A stretch of 64,000 bases of DNA from Balaenoptera acutorostrata (taxonomy: Eukaryota > Chordata > Mammalia > Artiodactyla > Balaenopteridae): contig NC_080078.1 in the NCBI RefSeq assembly GCF_949987535.1, positions 30,462,942-30,526,941 of the forward strand. Direction: 5' to 3'. Positions within the stretch are counted from its first letter, which is position 1. Every line of letters begins with the position of its first letter. Under the pieces are notes generated by a model. It saw only the letters and a program-made list of their open reading frames with translations, did not search any database and was not told the DNA's origin. This document shows positions 37,301 to 49,600 of the stretch, piece by piece. The position numbers and the translations under genes are program-made.

Positions 37301-40300
37301 ACCATAAACATAGTACATTTCTCCAATGAATTCTTCTTCGATATCTCAAAGTTTCGTAATTTTCTTCAGTTATTACATGCCTCGTTAATTGTATTTCTAG
37401 GTACTTGATATGTTTAATACTATTATATGTTTAAAAATTTTTCATTTCCTAATTTTTTATATCTTATAGGAATACAATTGATTTCTTATATGTTTGAATT
37501 TAGCAATCTTGCTAAACTCTCATTAATCCTAATAAATTATCTGTAAATTCCTTTGGATTTCCTACATATATACCCCCAATCATCTAGGAGTAGTAATAAT
37601 ATTTATTGTTTCTTCTTTTTGAATCTTTTATATTTTCCTTTCTTTTGTTTTTTTGCATTTTTGCATTAAGTAAGATATCCAGTATAACCTTGAAGTGGTA
37701 ACAGCAGGCATCCTTCTATTTTTATCTCAAAGGGAATATTTCCAATATTTCACTATCATATTTGTTTTAGGGTTTTTATAGATACTCTTTATCAGATTAA
37801 GGAAGGTACCTCCTATCCCAAGTTTTCCAAGAATTTCTTTTTAATCATAAACATATATTTTCTAAAATCCTACATCTATTTTGAGCTAATGATGACTATT
37901 CTCCTGGCACATCACGTAAGGTGACTTGCTGTTGTTAAACCAATGTTGCAGCATTCCTGGAACAAATTCAACTTTTATAGACTGTTGAATTTGGTTTACT
38001 AGTTTCTGTTTAGGATATCTGCATCTATTTTGTGGGTAAAAGTAAACTGTAATTTTCCATTTCTGTAAAATTTTTAAATTGATTTTATTATCAAAGTATC
38101 AGAGTTATATCAAATTTCAGCATCTAGTCTCATAAAATGAAGAATATTCCCTTTTTTTATTCTTTGGGATAGTTTGTTTAAAACTGGTATTCTTTCTTAA
38201 ATGTTTTATAAAATTCACCACTGAACCTACTCATCAGGGTCAAGTTACACAATTGTTACACCTATTCTCACACTCACCATGGGCTGACAGTGCTGCCTGA
38301 AACAGTTTCTTAGTTGCACATTCTTCCTTCATTATACAGCATGAGGTGAATCGTTCATATCATGGGTATAAGCCACTGATAAAGTTAACATATCAGTCTA
38401 TAAAATGTTATTTTAATGGTGTCTTCACTTTTTCACTTCCATCAACAGCATTTTTCTTTTTTGTCACTTTATGAGTTTCAGCATAGGCATCAAGAAGTGG
38501 TAACAACAAACACTCACTGAAATGTGACTCTTTCCCTTGTCAACTAAATAAATGCCTTCTTCACAGCAGCTTCCTGGCTCAAAACTAAAATGCAGGGGCT
38601 TCCCTGGTGGCACAGTGGTTAGGAATCCGCCTGCCAATGCAGGGGACACGGGTTCGTGCCCCGGTCCGGGAAGATCCCACATGCCACGGAGTGGCTAGGC
38701 CCGTGAGCCACAACTACTGAGCCTGCACGTCTGGAGCCTGTGCTCCGCAATGGGAGAGGCCGCGACAGTGAGAGGCCCGCGCACCACGATGAAGAGTGGC
38801 CCCCGCTCGCTGCAACTGGAGAAAGCCCTTGCACAGAAACGAAGACCCAACACAGCCAAAAATAAATTAATTAATTAATTTAAAAAACAAAAACAAAAAA
38901 ACTAAAATGCAGGCCTCAATATCATGGAATATTAGGGTTTCTTCTGAAGAGCCAGAACTACATGTGAATGTGAATTCCCAAATACCAAGAATCTCCTGTA
39001 AATGGTGTAGATCTGTAATGCTTCTCTTTCGTTTTATAGCATCCTTGAGTATGCATAGTTATTTGGGGGAAAGAGTGGTGTTCTTCAAACAATGGCCATC
39101 ATTTAATTCACTTATTTTTAGTTATAAATTTTCCTCTTTTTAAAAGCTGACGTATAACTTAACATATAAAAGCAAAACCATAGGACATTTTAAGGAGTGA
39201 AATGTTAAGAATAAATAAATAATATTATAAAGCTCCAAAACTGCTGAGAATCACCAGTCAAGAGAATTCATTAAAATGGCCCCATCCCCCTATCCCTGAA
39301 CATCAATCCAGGCCAGGATCACCAATCAAGCGTCTTTGTTAAACTAAATTACTTCTTCCCTACCAGCCCCAAATCTTCTATTAGACTAGATTGGAGATCA
39401 GGTGTCTCAGCTGCTTTGTGATCAATCAGACAAATAAGTTAACCTATTCACTCTAGTTTGAAGTTCTCATGATACTACTTTCAACATGCAGGGAACTAAT
39501 TTTAGACACTTTTCTCCTAGTCTTACTCCTCTGTGTAATTCTTTAAAACCACTGTTTCACAGGGCCTTGATTCTTCCATGTGTAGAAGTGGAAACTACTG
39601 GAGTGATCCAGCTGATCACTCCAGTTGCCATACCAATGATGGAAAGCATCACAATGAAAAACCTGATCACCTAACCAATTCAAAATTTTATTTAGTACAG
39701 TTAAAACAACAATAAAAGCTTTTAAGAACCAATTTCTTCATAATGGACATAAATAGCATTCATATAAATATGAAGCGTTAAGCTATTTTATGCTTAATTG
39801 AGTATATGTGTTTACAAACATATTTAGATAAGTAAGTTCATGCATTTTTATAGAAATGCCTACCTTTCAGAAACAGCCTCATTATGTTCCCGTGACAAAT
39901 TAATCTTTTCACTTGCTTTTTCTGAAGGGTTAGAAGGTTCAGAGTTCACAGAAGTTTTTCTTTCCTGTGGACTATTAACTGACTCTGGATTCTTATCCAA
40001 ATTCATAGTCTCTGAATTTGCAACCTGTTAGTTGGGTGAGGAAAAAGCAGTTGAGGGGAGGGTTACCAATTGTGCTCTTCCAACAAAATTGATAATAGGT
40101 TAAAATTCCACTTGGAAAGTGTTCTCAAAATATTCTTGCATACACACAATAAAACATATATTAAATTATATATATATCAATGGCTGATGACCATGATTGC
40201 AGTTACTCTGCCAAAATGAATTTAAAAAAATACTTCAAAAGAAATAAAAATAATGACAGCACAAATCAACTTCCTAGCTTGAACGAAAAGAAGGAGAAAC

Positions 40301-43036
40301 AAATACCTAAGTACTTAGACAACATTTTATTCCTATTATACTAAATTTTAGGAATTAATAAACATTAGACTTTAACAAGGAAACTTTTACTTTTGTTATA
40401 CTTCTAATATGAGTGAAGACCAGAAATAAATCAATTTTCCAACTTGCTCTTCTAGGTGATGAGTTTTGGATAGGCTAAGAATTTCCCAAATCAAATCCTG
40501 GTTCCTTTTTGCTAAACAGTTTCTCCTTCAATTTATTTCTTCTCTCTCATATTTTACTGTAAGAAGCAAGAAACCAAGCCAAACCTTCAACACTTTGCTC
40601 AAAAATCTCATCAGCCTAATAAACATGCAAGTTTATCACTTACAAATTCTGCTTTCCATATCACTTAGGTCACATTTCAGCTAAGCTTCCTGCCACTATG
40701 TAACAAGAATCCCCTCCCCTCCCCAATTTCCAATAACATGTTCCTCCTTTGAGTCCTCACCAACAGTGCTTTTAAATGTCTGTATTTCTACCAACAGTTT
40801 ATGAAGATTTAGGTATTCTCTTAAGACTATACAGGGTTTCTCTACGATGTTCCTCATTTCCTCCTGAGCCCTCACTTGCAGACTTTACCATCTATATTTC
40901 TATAATACTAAGAGTCTGTTCAAGGCAATCCAGGCTTTTGAAAAATCATGCTCCTTAATATTCTTCCAGCCTCTACCATTCCAAATCCACTTCCACATTT
41001 TTAGGTATTTGTTACAACAGCATGCCATACTTCCTGGTACCACATTCTATATTAGTTTCCCGAGGCTGCGATAACAAATTACCACAAACTGGGTGGTTTA
41101 AAACAACAAAAATTTATTCCGTCACACTTCTGAAGGCCAGAAGTTTGAAATCAGTTTCATTAAGATCAAGTTGTTAGCAGGGCTGCATCCCTTCTGGAGG
41201 CTTCAGGGGAAAAATCTGTTTCCTTTTTTCCAGCTTCTAGAAGCTGCCAGCATTCCTTGGTTTGTAGCCCTTGCCTCAATCTTCAGTGCAATCATCCAAC
41301 CTCTGCTTTCATTGTCCCATTTCCATTTTCTGTCTTTAACCTTCTTGACTCCTTTTTATAAGGATCCTTGTGATTATATTGAGCCCACCAGGATAATCTT
41401 CCCATCTATAAGCTTCTTTTAGCACATTAAGTAACATACTCACAGGTTCTGGGGATTAGGTCGTGGACATCTTTTGGGGGCCATGATTCACCACTATCAA
41501 CCATCTTGACACAATTAGCACAGAAGTGACATTTATAGAATATTATACCCAATATTCTTTTCAAGTGTACATGAAACATTCACCAAGGGAAAGCATACCT
41601 TGGGCTATAAAATAAGTGTCAATAACTCTCAATGTTGCAATTTTACACAGTATGTTCTCCGACCAAAATGAAATTAGAGGGGCTTCCCTGGTGGCGCAGT
41701 GGTTGAGAATCTGCTTGCCAATGCAGGGGACATGGGTTCGAGCCCTGGTCTGGGAAGATCCCACATGCCGCGGAGCAACTAGGCCCGTGAGCCACAACTA
41801 CCGAGCCTGCGCGTCTGAAGCTTGTGCTCCGCAACAAGAGAGGCCACGATAGTGAGCGGCCCCCGCTTGCCGCAACTAGAGAAAGCCCTTGCACAGAAAC
41901 GAAGACCCAACACAGCCAAAAATAAAAATAAATAAATAAAAAATAAAAATAAAGGAATTCCTTAAAAAAAATGAAATTAGATATCAATAAAAATAAGATA
42001 CCTAGAAATGTTTGGAAATTAAACATATCCTTCTAAATAACCCATGGGTCAAAGAACAATACCATAAGGGAAACTGGAAATTATTTTGAACTGATGGAAA
42101 ACAAAAATACAATATAATACAGATTATATTATACTCTCTACACTGAGAAGTACATAATATAAGCATTAAGAAGATGCTTAGAAGGTGCTTAGAAAGAGCA
42201 GTGCTTAGAAGAAAATTTATACCTTTAAATGTTTTCTAGTAGAAAAGGTTAAAAATTAATGCTCTTTCTCTCTTAAGAAGCTGGAAAAAGAAGAACAAAT
42301 TACATCCAAAGTCAGACTGATCAAGAAAAAAAGAAAACATAGATTACACTAGTATCAGAAATGAAATAGAGTATATCACTACAGATCTACAAAGATTAAA
42401 AGGACAAGGGGGGGCTTCCCTGGTGGCACAGTGGTTGAGAATCTGCCTGCCAATGCAGGGGACGCGGGTTCGAGCCCTGGTCTGGGAAGATCCCACATGC
42501 TGCGGAGCAACTGGGCCCGTGAGCCACAGCTACTGGGCCTGCGCATCTGGAGCCTGTGCTCCGCAACAAGAGAGGCCGCGATAGTGAAGAGGCCCGCGCA
42601 CCGCGATGAAGGGTGGCCCCCGCTTGCCGCAACTGGAGAAAGCCCTCACACAGAAACGAAGACCCAACACAGCCAAAGATAAAAATAAATAAATAAATAA
42701 ATAAATAAGACCCGGTGCAACCAAATAAATAAATAAATAATTAAAAAAAAAAAGGACAAGGGAATTTTATCAATAACTTTATGCCAACAAAATCATCAAC
42801 TTAGATAAAATGGACAAATTCCTTGCTAAGATAACTTACAAAACTAATACACAAAACGAAATAGGAAAATCTAAATTGCTTTATACCTATGAAAGAATTA
42901 CATTTTCAGGAAAAAGTCTTCCATGAAAGAATTACATTTTCAGGAAAAAGTCTTCCTACAAAGAAAGGTCCTTGCCCAGATAGTTTTCAGAGGTGGATTC
43001 TATCAAACATTTAAGGAAGTAATAAAAATCTTACAC

Positions 43037-43067
<31 letters not shown>

Positions 43068-46000
43068 ACAAACTTTCAGAAAACAGGGAAGGAAATGCTT
43101 CCCAATTGATTTATTGAGGCTAGCGCAAATATGATACTAAAGGGAATAAAGACACAAGAAAAAATTCAGTGAATGTATACTTATGATTATTTTAAATTTT
43201 ACATAAAAAATATAAACAGATACTAAACTCTACTTAATGATACCCATGCTGAAATATTTTGGAAGTGTACACTGCAAAGTGTATTTTGATACAAAATACA
43301 TTAGTACTTATGAATGTACCAAATATAAAGATGGCTTAGGGGATGAGTAGACTGACAGATACATGACAAAAATAAATATATTAAAATAGTAAAAGTAGAA
43401 GTTAGACGTTGATTATACAAGCGTTCACTGTAAAATTCTCTCAGTTTTTCTGTGTATGTTTGAAATTTTTCATCATGATAAAATGGTGGGGAGGGAGGCA
43501 GTATAGGCAATCACAAATCACCTCTCTACTCACTTTATGAAAGAAGTACAGGTGGCATTTACTTTTGGCTATCTGAGGGTATCTTCTCCAGAGATAGAGT
43601 CAGAGGAACATTCTAAGTATAAATTTACTGTCTTTTAAACCTGTCTTCATTGGAAGCATATTCTGCTCTTACAATCCAACTACTTATAATGTGGGGCAAG
43701 TAAGTTATTAAAACTCCTATACATTTATACCAACCTTACAAGCTGTATTGCTGGATACCATGTTTGGTTCCACACAATTCCTTTGAGGTAACATTACCGT
43801 TTTAATACGTCTTTGAAGTTTTGTTATTTTTGTCTAGAAGAGAAAAACAAATAAATACAAAACCAGAGTACCAAATAATATATCATATAGAGATGGAGAG
43901 AAAACTATTTGCCAATGTAATTTTGTGAGACTTAGGCATCCACCAAATAAATGAGAAATTCTTATGTAATCCAAACATTTAAATCAGGTTTGATCTAGTA
44001 TAAGATGTTCAAGAATAGAAGATTAAAAAAATCAACCTTCTAATTGGTTCACAATAAAATTAATGTTGGTAGAAACACCAATTAGCAAGTAACCCTAGAA
44101 GAGTAAAACAAAACAAAAAACCTAAAGAAAGTTTGAAACAGGTTATACAAGCTCTAATACAGAATATATTTTGAACTGACACAGAATGGCTGATAGTTCT
44201 ACAAGTATTTCTCAAGGGCCAATACAGCTGAGATATAATAACTTATATTACCGATGGTATAGCACATGAGGGTTGTGGCCAGGGATCAGATTTGGGTCCA
44301 CCTTTACTGTTTTCCTTTCCTAATATGTAAAATATCATTAAATTCTACTTTTTAAAAGGACTCAAACGAAATAAAATGAAATTAGAAACTTACAAAGAGT
44401 TCATCAGCTATTGCTTCATGTTTACTCCTGCACTGTGTCTTCCCAATGCGTTCAGTCAATTCTTTCAGTTTGTTATCAAATAGTTTGTAATTTATACTAC
44501 AGATCTCCTGTCGAATCAAATGTCTGACCTAGAATTTTAAAATAAAAACCAAAACACTCCACGTTTCAAATTTAAAAGCAATTTTATTTTCTACTTCTTA
44601 AAAACAGCTTTGCTCTCTTCTGGATTTAGTGTAACTAATAAAAGGTACTTTAATTATATATTTATATTACTATGTCAATAAGGTTTATAAAAGTTAAATA
44701 GAAAATTCAGCAGAACACATCTAATATTTAAATATATGGGTAAGTCAGAAATTAAATTTATTCTCCTAGTGCTAATTTTAGTTTCCTACAGTTTTGGTTG
44801 AATTCCATAATACAAATTAAAGGAATAGTAAAAGTCTATATATATACCCCATTTATACTTTTTAATGACCGTAACTGAAACCTAGTATTCCATAAAAACG
44901 GACTCCTCTTATCTGAAAACCAGAGCCCAGTGAAAATGGCTGGTTGATCTGTAGTAGACAGAAAGGAAATTATGAAAATTTGAGCCTTGACCCCACCATT
45001 AACAAGCTATATGACCTTCGGGAAGTCACAACATCTCTGAGCTTCATTTGCCTGGTCCACAAATGGGCAGATGTCATACAATGTTGAACAAGTGATGCTC
45101 ATAGGATTTTCATAAGAACATAAAAAGATAATATGCATAAGAGCTCCATAAAATGGAAAATACTGAACTGAAATTAAAGAAATAAATATGCAAGATAATC
45201 TCCTTTACTTAGTTTTTTTTTGCAGGGGGAGGGGATGACTTATTGTTAAAATTGAAAAAAGCAATTATGTGACTAATGCTATCTGGCATAATGCATGCTA
45301 TTCTATCAGATTATAGTACTTAGCACATGAAACATTAATGAATTTCATTATCTGGCTAGTTTTCAGAAAATAGGTTGGCCTATTTTCAGGGAGCATAATT
45401 AATCTCAATGCCTACTGATATGAACGGCTCTGCTGAGCCATACATTCAGAAATATCCACTGCAGGTGTTTGCTCAATGTATATGCCCCTTTTAGCAATTT
45501 TCACAACACAGTACATAGTCTCTCTTAATAACAAAATCTGTCATGATATATTTAAGGTATTTATTAGTAATATTTATATCTTCCCATAATATCTTGTTTC
45601 TTAGTGCTCAAAACTGGAACACATAGTTTCTATGTTAAACTCTTTTATACTGATGTCACTTAGATGATTAGTCATATTCAGTAATTTTATTTGATTATTC
45701 CCAAGGTTTTTCCTTTTCATTCCCAACTGTTCTTGATCTTCAACATTATCATCTACTCGATTTCTTCTGTAACGCTTCATTAACATTTCTTCAGTGGTTT
45801 CTCAACATTATTAAACATGACTGTCATTTGTACTCTCACAACTTTTAAATATGATTAATAACTGCTCAAAACATATGTATTATGTAAATAAGTGCTCAGA
45901 AAATCATACTATTTTTACTGACAGCCATTACCTGTCCCCATGTGTGTTTTTATGGATTATTGCATGCTTGCCAGTTCACTGGCTGAGGTCAATACGTGAA

Positions 46001-46587
46001 GTTCATACCCTGATGAATCTTGGAATACATACTTAACTGTTCTGAATACGGAAATACTGTTTTGCTAAGAAGCAAAAGCCATACAGTGTTCGTCAAACTT
46101 CCCTAATAAGGAAGAATCATATGGAATACTTGTTAAATTCACAAATTCCTAGGACCTACCCTGATTCACCAAACAATTTCCTGAAAAGAGGCCTGGAAAG
46201 AGGCCTGGCAAGAGGCCTGGCACCAGTAATGATTCTTATCAGGTAAGTCTGAGAAAAGAGAACCTTAAAACAATTAGTAGTGAGCTGAAGACACCACAAT
46301 TTAAACAAGTACTCCTGGTGATTCAGATGGAGGCAGACTCTTAAAACTTGGTTACTTTGGACTAACTGCCCACCAAGGCATGAGTCCTCTAGTGTAGAGT
46401 ACACATTTGTTCTCATTTAGTGGTTATGTTCTTCATACAGAAGGAAGACACAATAACCTCCACCAAATACCTCATAAATATCTTCTGCAGATGGTAATGT
46501 GTCAAAAATTATGGAATCACATGAAGTCCTAGCTACAATTTGCAGATGGTAGGCAAAGTGGCCTAAAGATTGGCGAAAAACTGGAAA

Positions 46588-46656
<69 letters not shown>

Positions 46657-49600
46657 CTCCCCTATCTGCCTCAACTTTCTGCAATGATGGGTAGGGTGAA
46701 CAACTTGGACTTCGGAAGAAAAACCCCTCTACTTCAGTAATTTAATTGCAATCAAACAGGCCAAGATCCTTCTGAAACCTCAAAAGATAAAGAGTCAACA
46801 GCTCTGGGACTCTCTCAGTAGGGAAGAACAATGTCAGAATGGGAGGCCCTATTCCACTGGGATTCAAACAAGAAAAACAAACAGATGTGGTTTAGAGAGT
46901 TAACTGTTCAGACAGGAATTAAAATATCAAGTGAGGGAGAGCTAGTTACTGAGAGATAGATAAAAGATAGGAATTAGCTAAAACCCATGCTGTCACCGGA
47001 CAATGTAAGAAACTTCTGGTGGCAGTGGTGAGGGAGGATAACAAATAAACTGCATTCCTTAAACCTCACTGGGAAGGACCATATTCTGCGTCAACCTGGA
47101 CCAAGTATTTTGTGAGGTACATAATAGTAGTGAATGAAAACCCTGATTTTTCTGTGCCAGTGAAATTAAAATGTTCAAAGATTAAATTTTGTATTTATAT
47201 GTCAATATCAGAACTTATTTCTGAATTCAGCTACTAATCACTGGGAGTAACACAGCTGCAATCCCCAACCTCTTAAGCTAGATCCATGCTTAACATAATT
47301 CCGCTACCCCATCCTGCAAACAATAGAATATTTACAAATTTTTTTTAATGTCTCCTTCGGTCTTGCAGAAGAAAATAAGAGGTAGAAAGGGGAAGTGTTG
47401 ACTCACCTTTTAAGCTGATTCTGCATGAGTCTTTCAATGGTTTCCATTTATTATGTGAATATATGTTCATATAACATGTAACTATGTAATTGTAATGGCC
47501 TGTTTTAGAAACAGTGTTTTTGTTTCTGAAACAGCAGGATAGTTTGGATTGGGACATTTTTTGGTCCATTATAGCTGACGACAGATATTAATCTATCACA
47601 TAATGACTTTTAGTTGTGGCATTTCAGTGGTAATAAAATAGCAAAACATGATCATCAAAACAAGTCCTGATACAGGACCTACTAAAATTGAAGCTCATTA
47701 CACTTAAACTCAGAGTTGATCAGACATTAATGGAAACTGTAGTACAATGAGATGAAATGGGGCAAAAAGAAAAGTACACTTGACGCTATAAAAGCAAAAC
47801 GTCAGATAATGCACCATATCTGTGTAAATTAGGGTAAGTAAACCTTTCCCTAATTTCTTGGAAATTAGGGCAAGTAAACCTGAATGTAGCAGGACTTTGT
47901 AATGAACTTCCGGGTTGCCTGGGTCTATGAAGTAGTGGTCAATTGTGATAATTAACAGCTATAGCTGCAGATCAAGAACCCCATGACCAGTACAAAAGAG
48001 ACAGAATTGTTCACAAAGCTCAAGGTCATGTAGTGTCTGACTTGAAGAGATTTGAGCATAATATTGACTAAAAAGCCCGTTCTCTTTCTACCACAGCACT
48101 CTACCTTCACGTGATTCTGTAGGTTACACTGCATAGGATCATTTTCAAGGATCTAGAGATGTTTTGGTGATGTAAGCAATTATTTTTCCCTAATACCTCC
48201 ACCTGCTAATAATTCAGTTTTCATATACCTGCCCTGCATCATGAAAGTTATCTGTACTCATTGTTTAGATCAATTAACTTTTACCATTTTTTACTAATCA
48301 AAAGTAAAAGTTTCTGAAGCAAATATTTAAGTCCAATATTTTACCTGTTCCAGCAATGCTGTTTGCTTTCCCAGAGCTAGAGAAATATTTTCATTAATTT
48401 GCTCTGAAGTTTTCACACGCTTAACATTTTCTTTGTTTTCTGAAAACATCCTCTTCTTTTGATTATGGCCTTGGGGAGACGGAAAGATCAGAGAGAAAAA
48501 TATTCCTTCTAATGAAGGAAAGAGGGGAATTCTCTAATTTAGGGACCCCTAAGCAAATTAAAAAACTAAAATGTGACCATGGCAGCATTTTTTAGAAAAT
48601 GTAATTGTATAAAAAATTCTGACAAACTAATCCTTAAAAAAAAAAATATCTTAGTCCTGGTCTCAGATATACTTTCCTTCCACCGTATTTAATACACATT
48701 TAATACTTATTTAATACTAACAAAAACAATAAATTACAGCATTTGATCTTCCATTTACAGTTATTTACTTGGTGGTCTTACATTATTTTTAGAGTTACTA
48801 GACAGTCCTACATATTTTTAATAGGTGATCCTACTATTATTTTTAAGCAATTTAAAATTCACCTTGTTAAATGATCACTCTGTAGCATACACAAGAAAAC
48901 AAACACAATTTATCCTAGTAAATCAAGTTTTTCTTATATTTCATTAACCTACAAAAACACCCTTTTAATGAAATTTACTTGTGCTATTTTAATAACTTTA
49001 TAACCCTAGAACTTCATTGGTTATTTGATGTGTTTCTCACTCTACACACAAACCTGTATGTATTCTTATTATCTATCCGCTTACACTTGGCATGTGATAC
49101 ACAGGCCAATTCTATGGAAAGAAATGGGTTCACCAACTATTTAAAAAACCCACTCTCTCTTTCAACTAGCCTCATTAACTTAATAAAACTTCAAAAAAAA
49201 GAAAAGGTGTAAATGAAATAAACCAAGCAATTTCTATAAACCACCTTTTGATTTTGTTGTACTTTCAAGGGAAAGTGATTGATTCCTTCTTTGCCAGAAT
49301 TTACTTCCCTTTGGACATAGAGGATACCATTCCCCCTCCCCGCCAAGAATGGTTCAGAAATAAGATACTCTGAAATAATTATCATTTACTGTTTTCCTGT
49401 CTATGTGTACTCTACTGTTTCTGAGATTATGAAACCGCCCAAAGCAAAATAACTATTTTAACTTCTCCAAGAGATACATAAGTATGCACTTACTGTTATT
49501 ACTATCAGTGTCAAATGAGGACAGCCACTTTGCATCTGTACTTTCACAACTTAAAATGCTGGAATGACAGGTTCTACAGGACTCTTCACTTTTCAAAATG

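Larger units (their letters stand above)
41515..43135 (+). mobile_element. old L1 ORF2 relic (sense), split by two SINEs
   Basis: Runs from the end of the endonuclease region ('ttctccgaccaaaatgaaattaga') to the start of the reverse transcriptase region ('ggtggattctatcaaacatttaagg'), with deletions and frameshifts. SINEs lie at 41679-41967 and 42411-42749, and a 34-bp tandem duplication at 42889-42956. Confidence 0.8.
44529..48344 (-). other. ATF7IP2 intron, 3.8 kb
   Basis: Mostly unassigned. Contains a MIR relic (44985-45170), a MER5-like relic (46085-46400), a TG/TA microsatellite (46591-46654) and a small duplication-inversion at 47826-47881. Confidence 0.75.
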
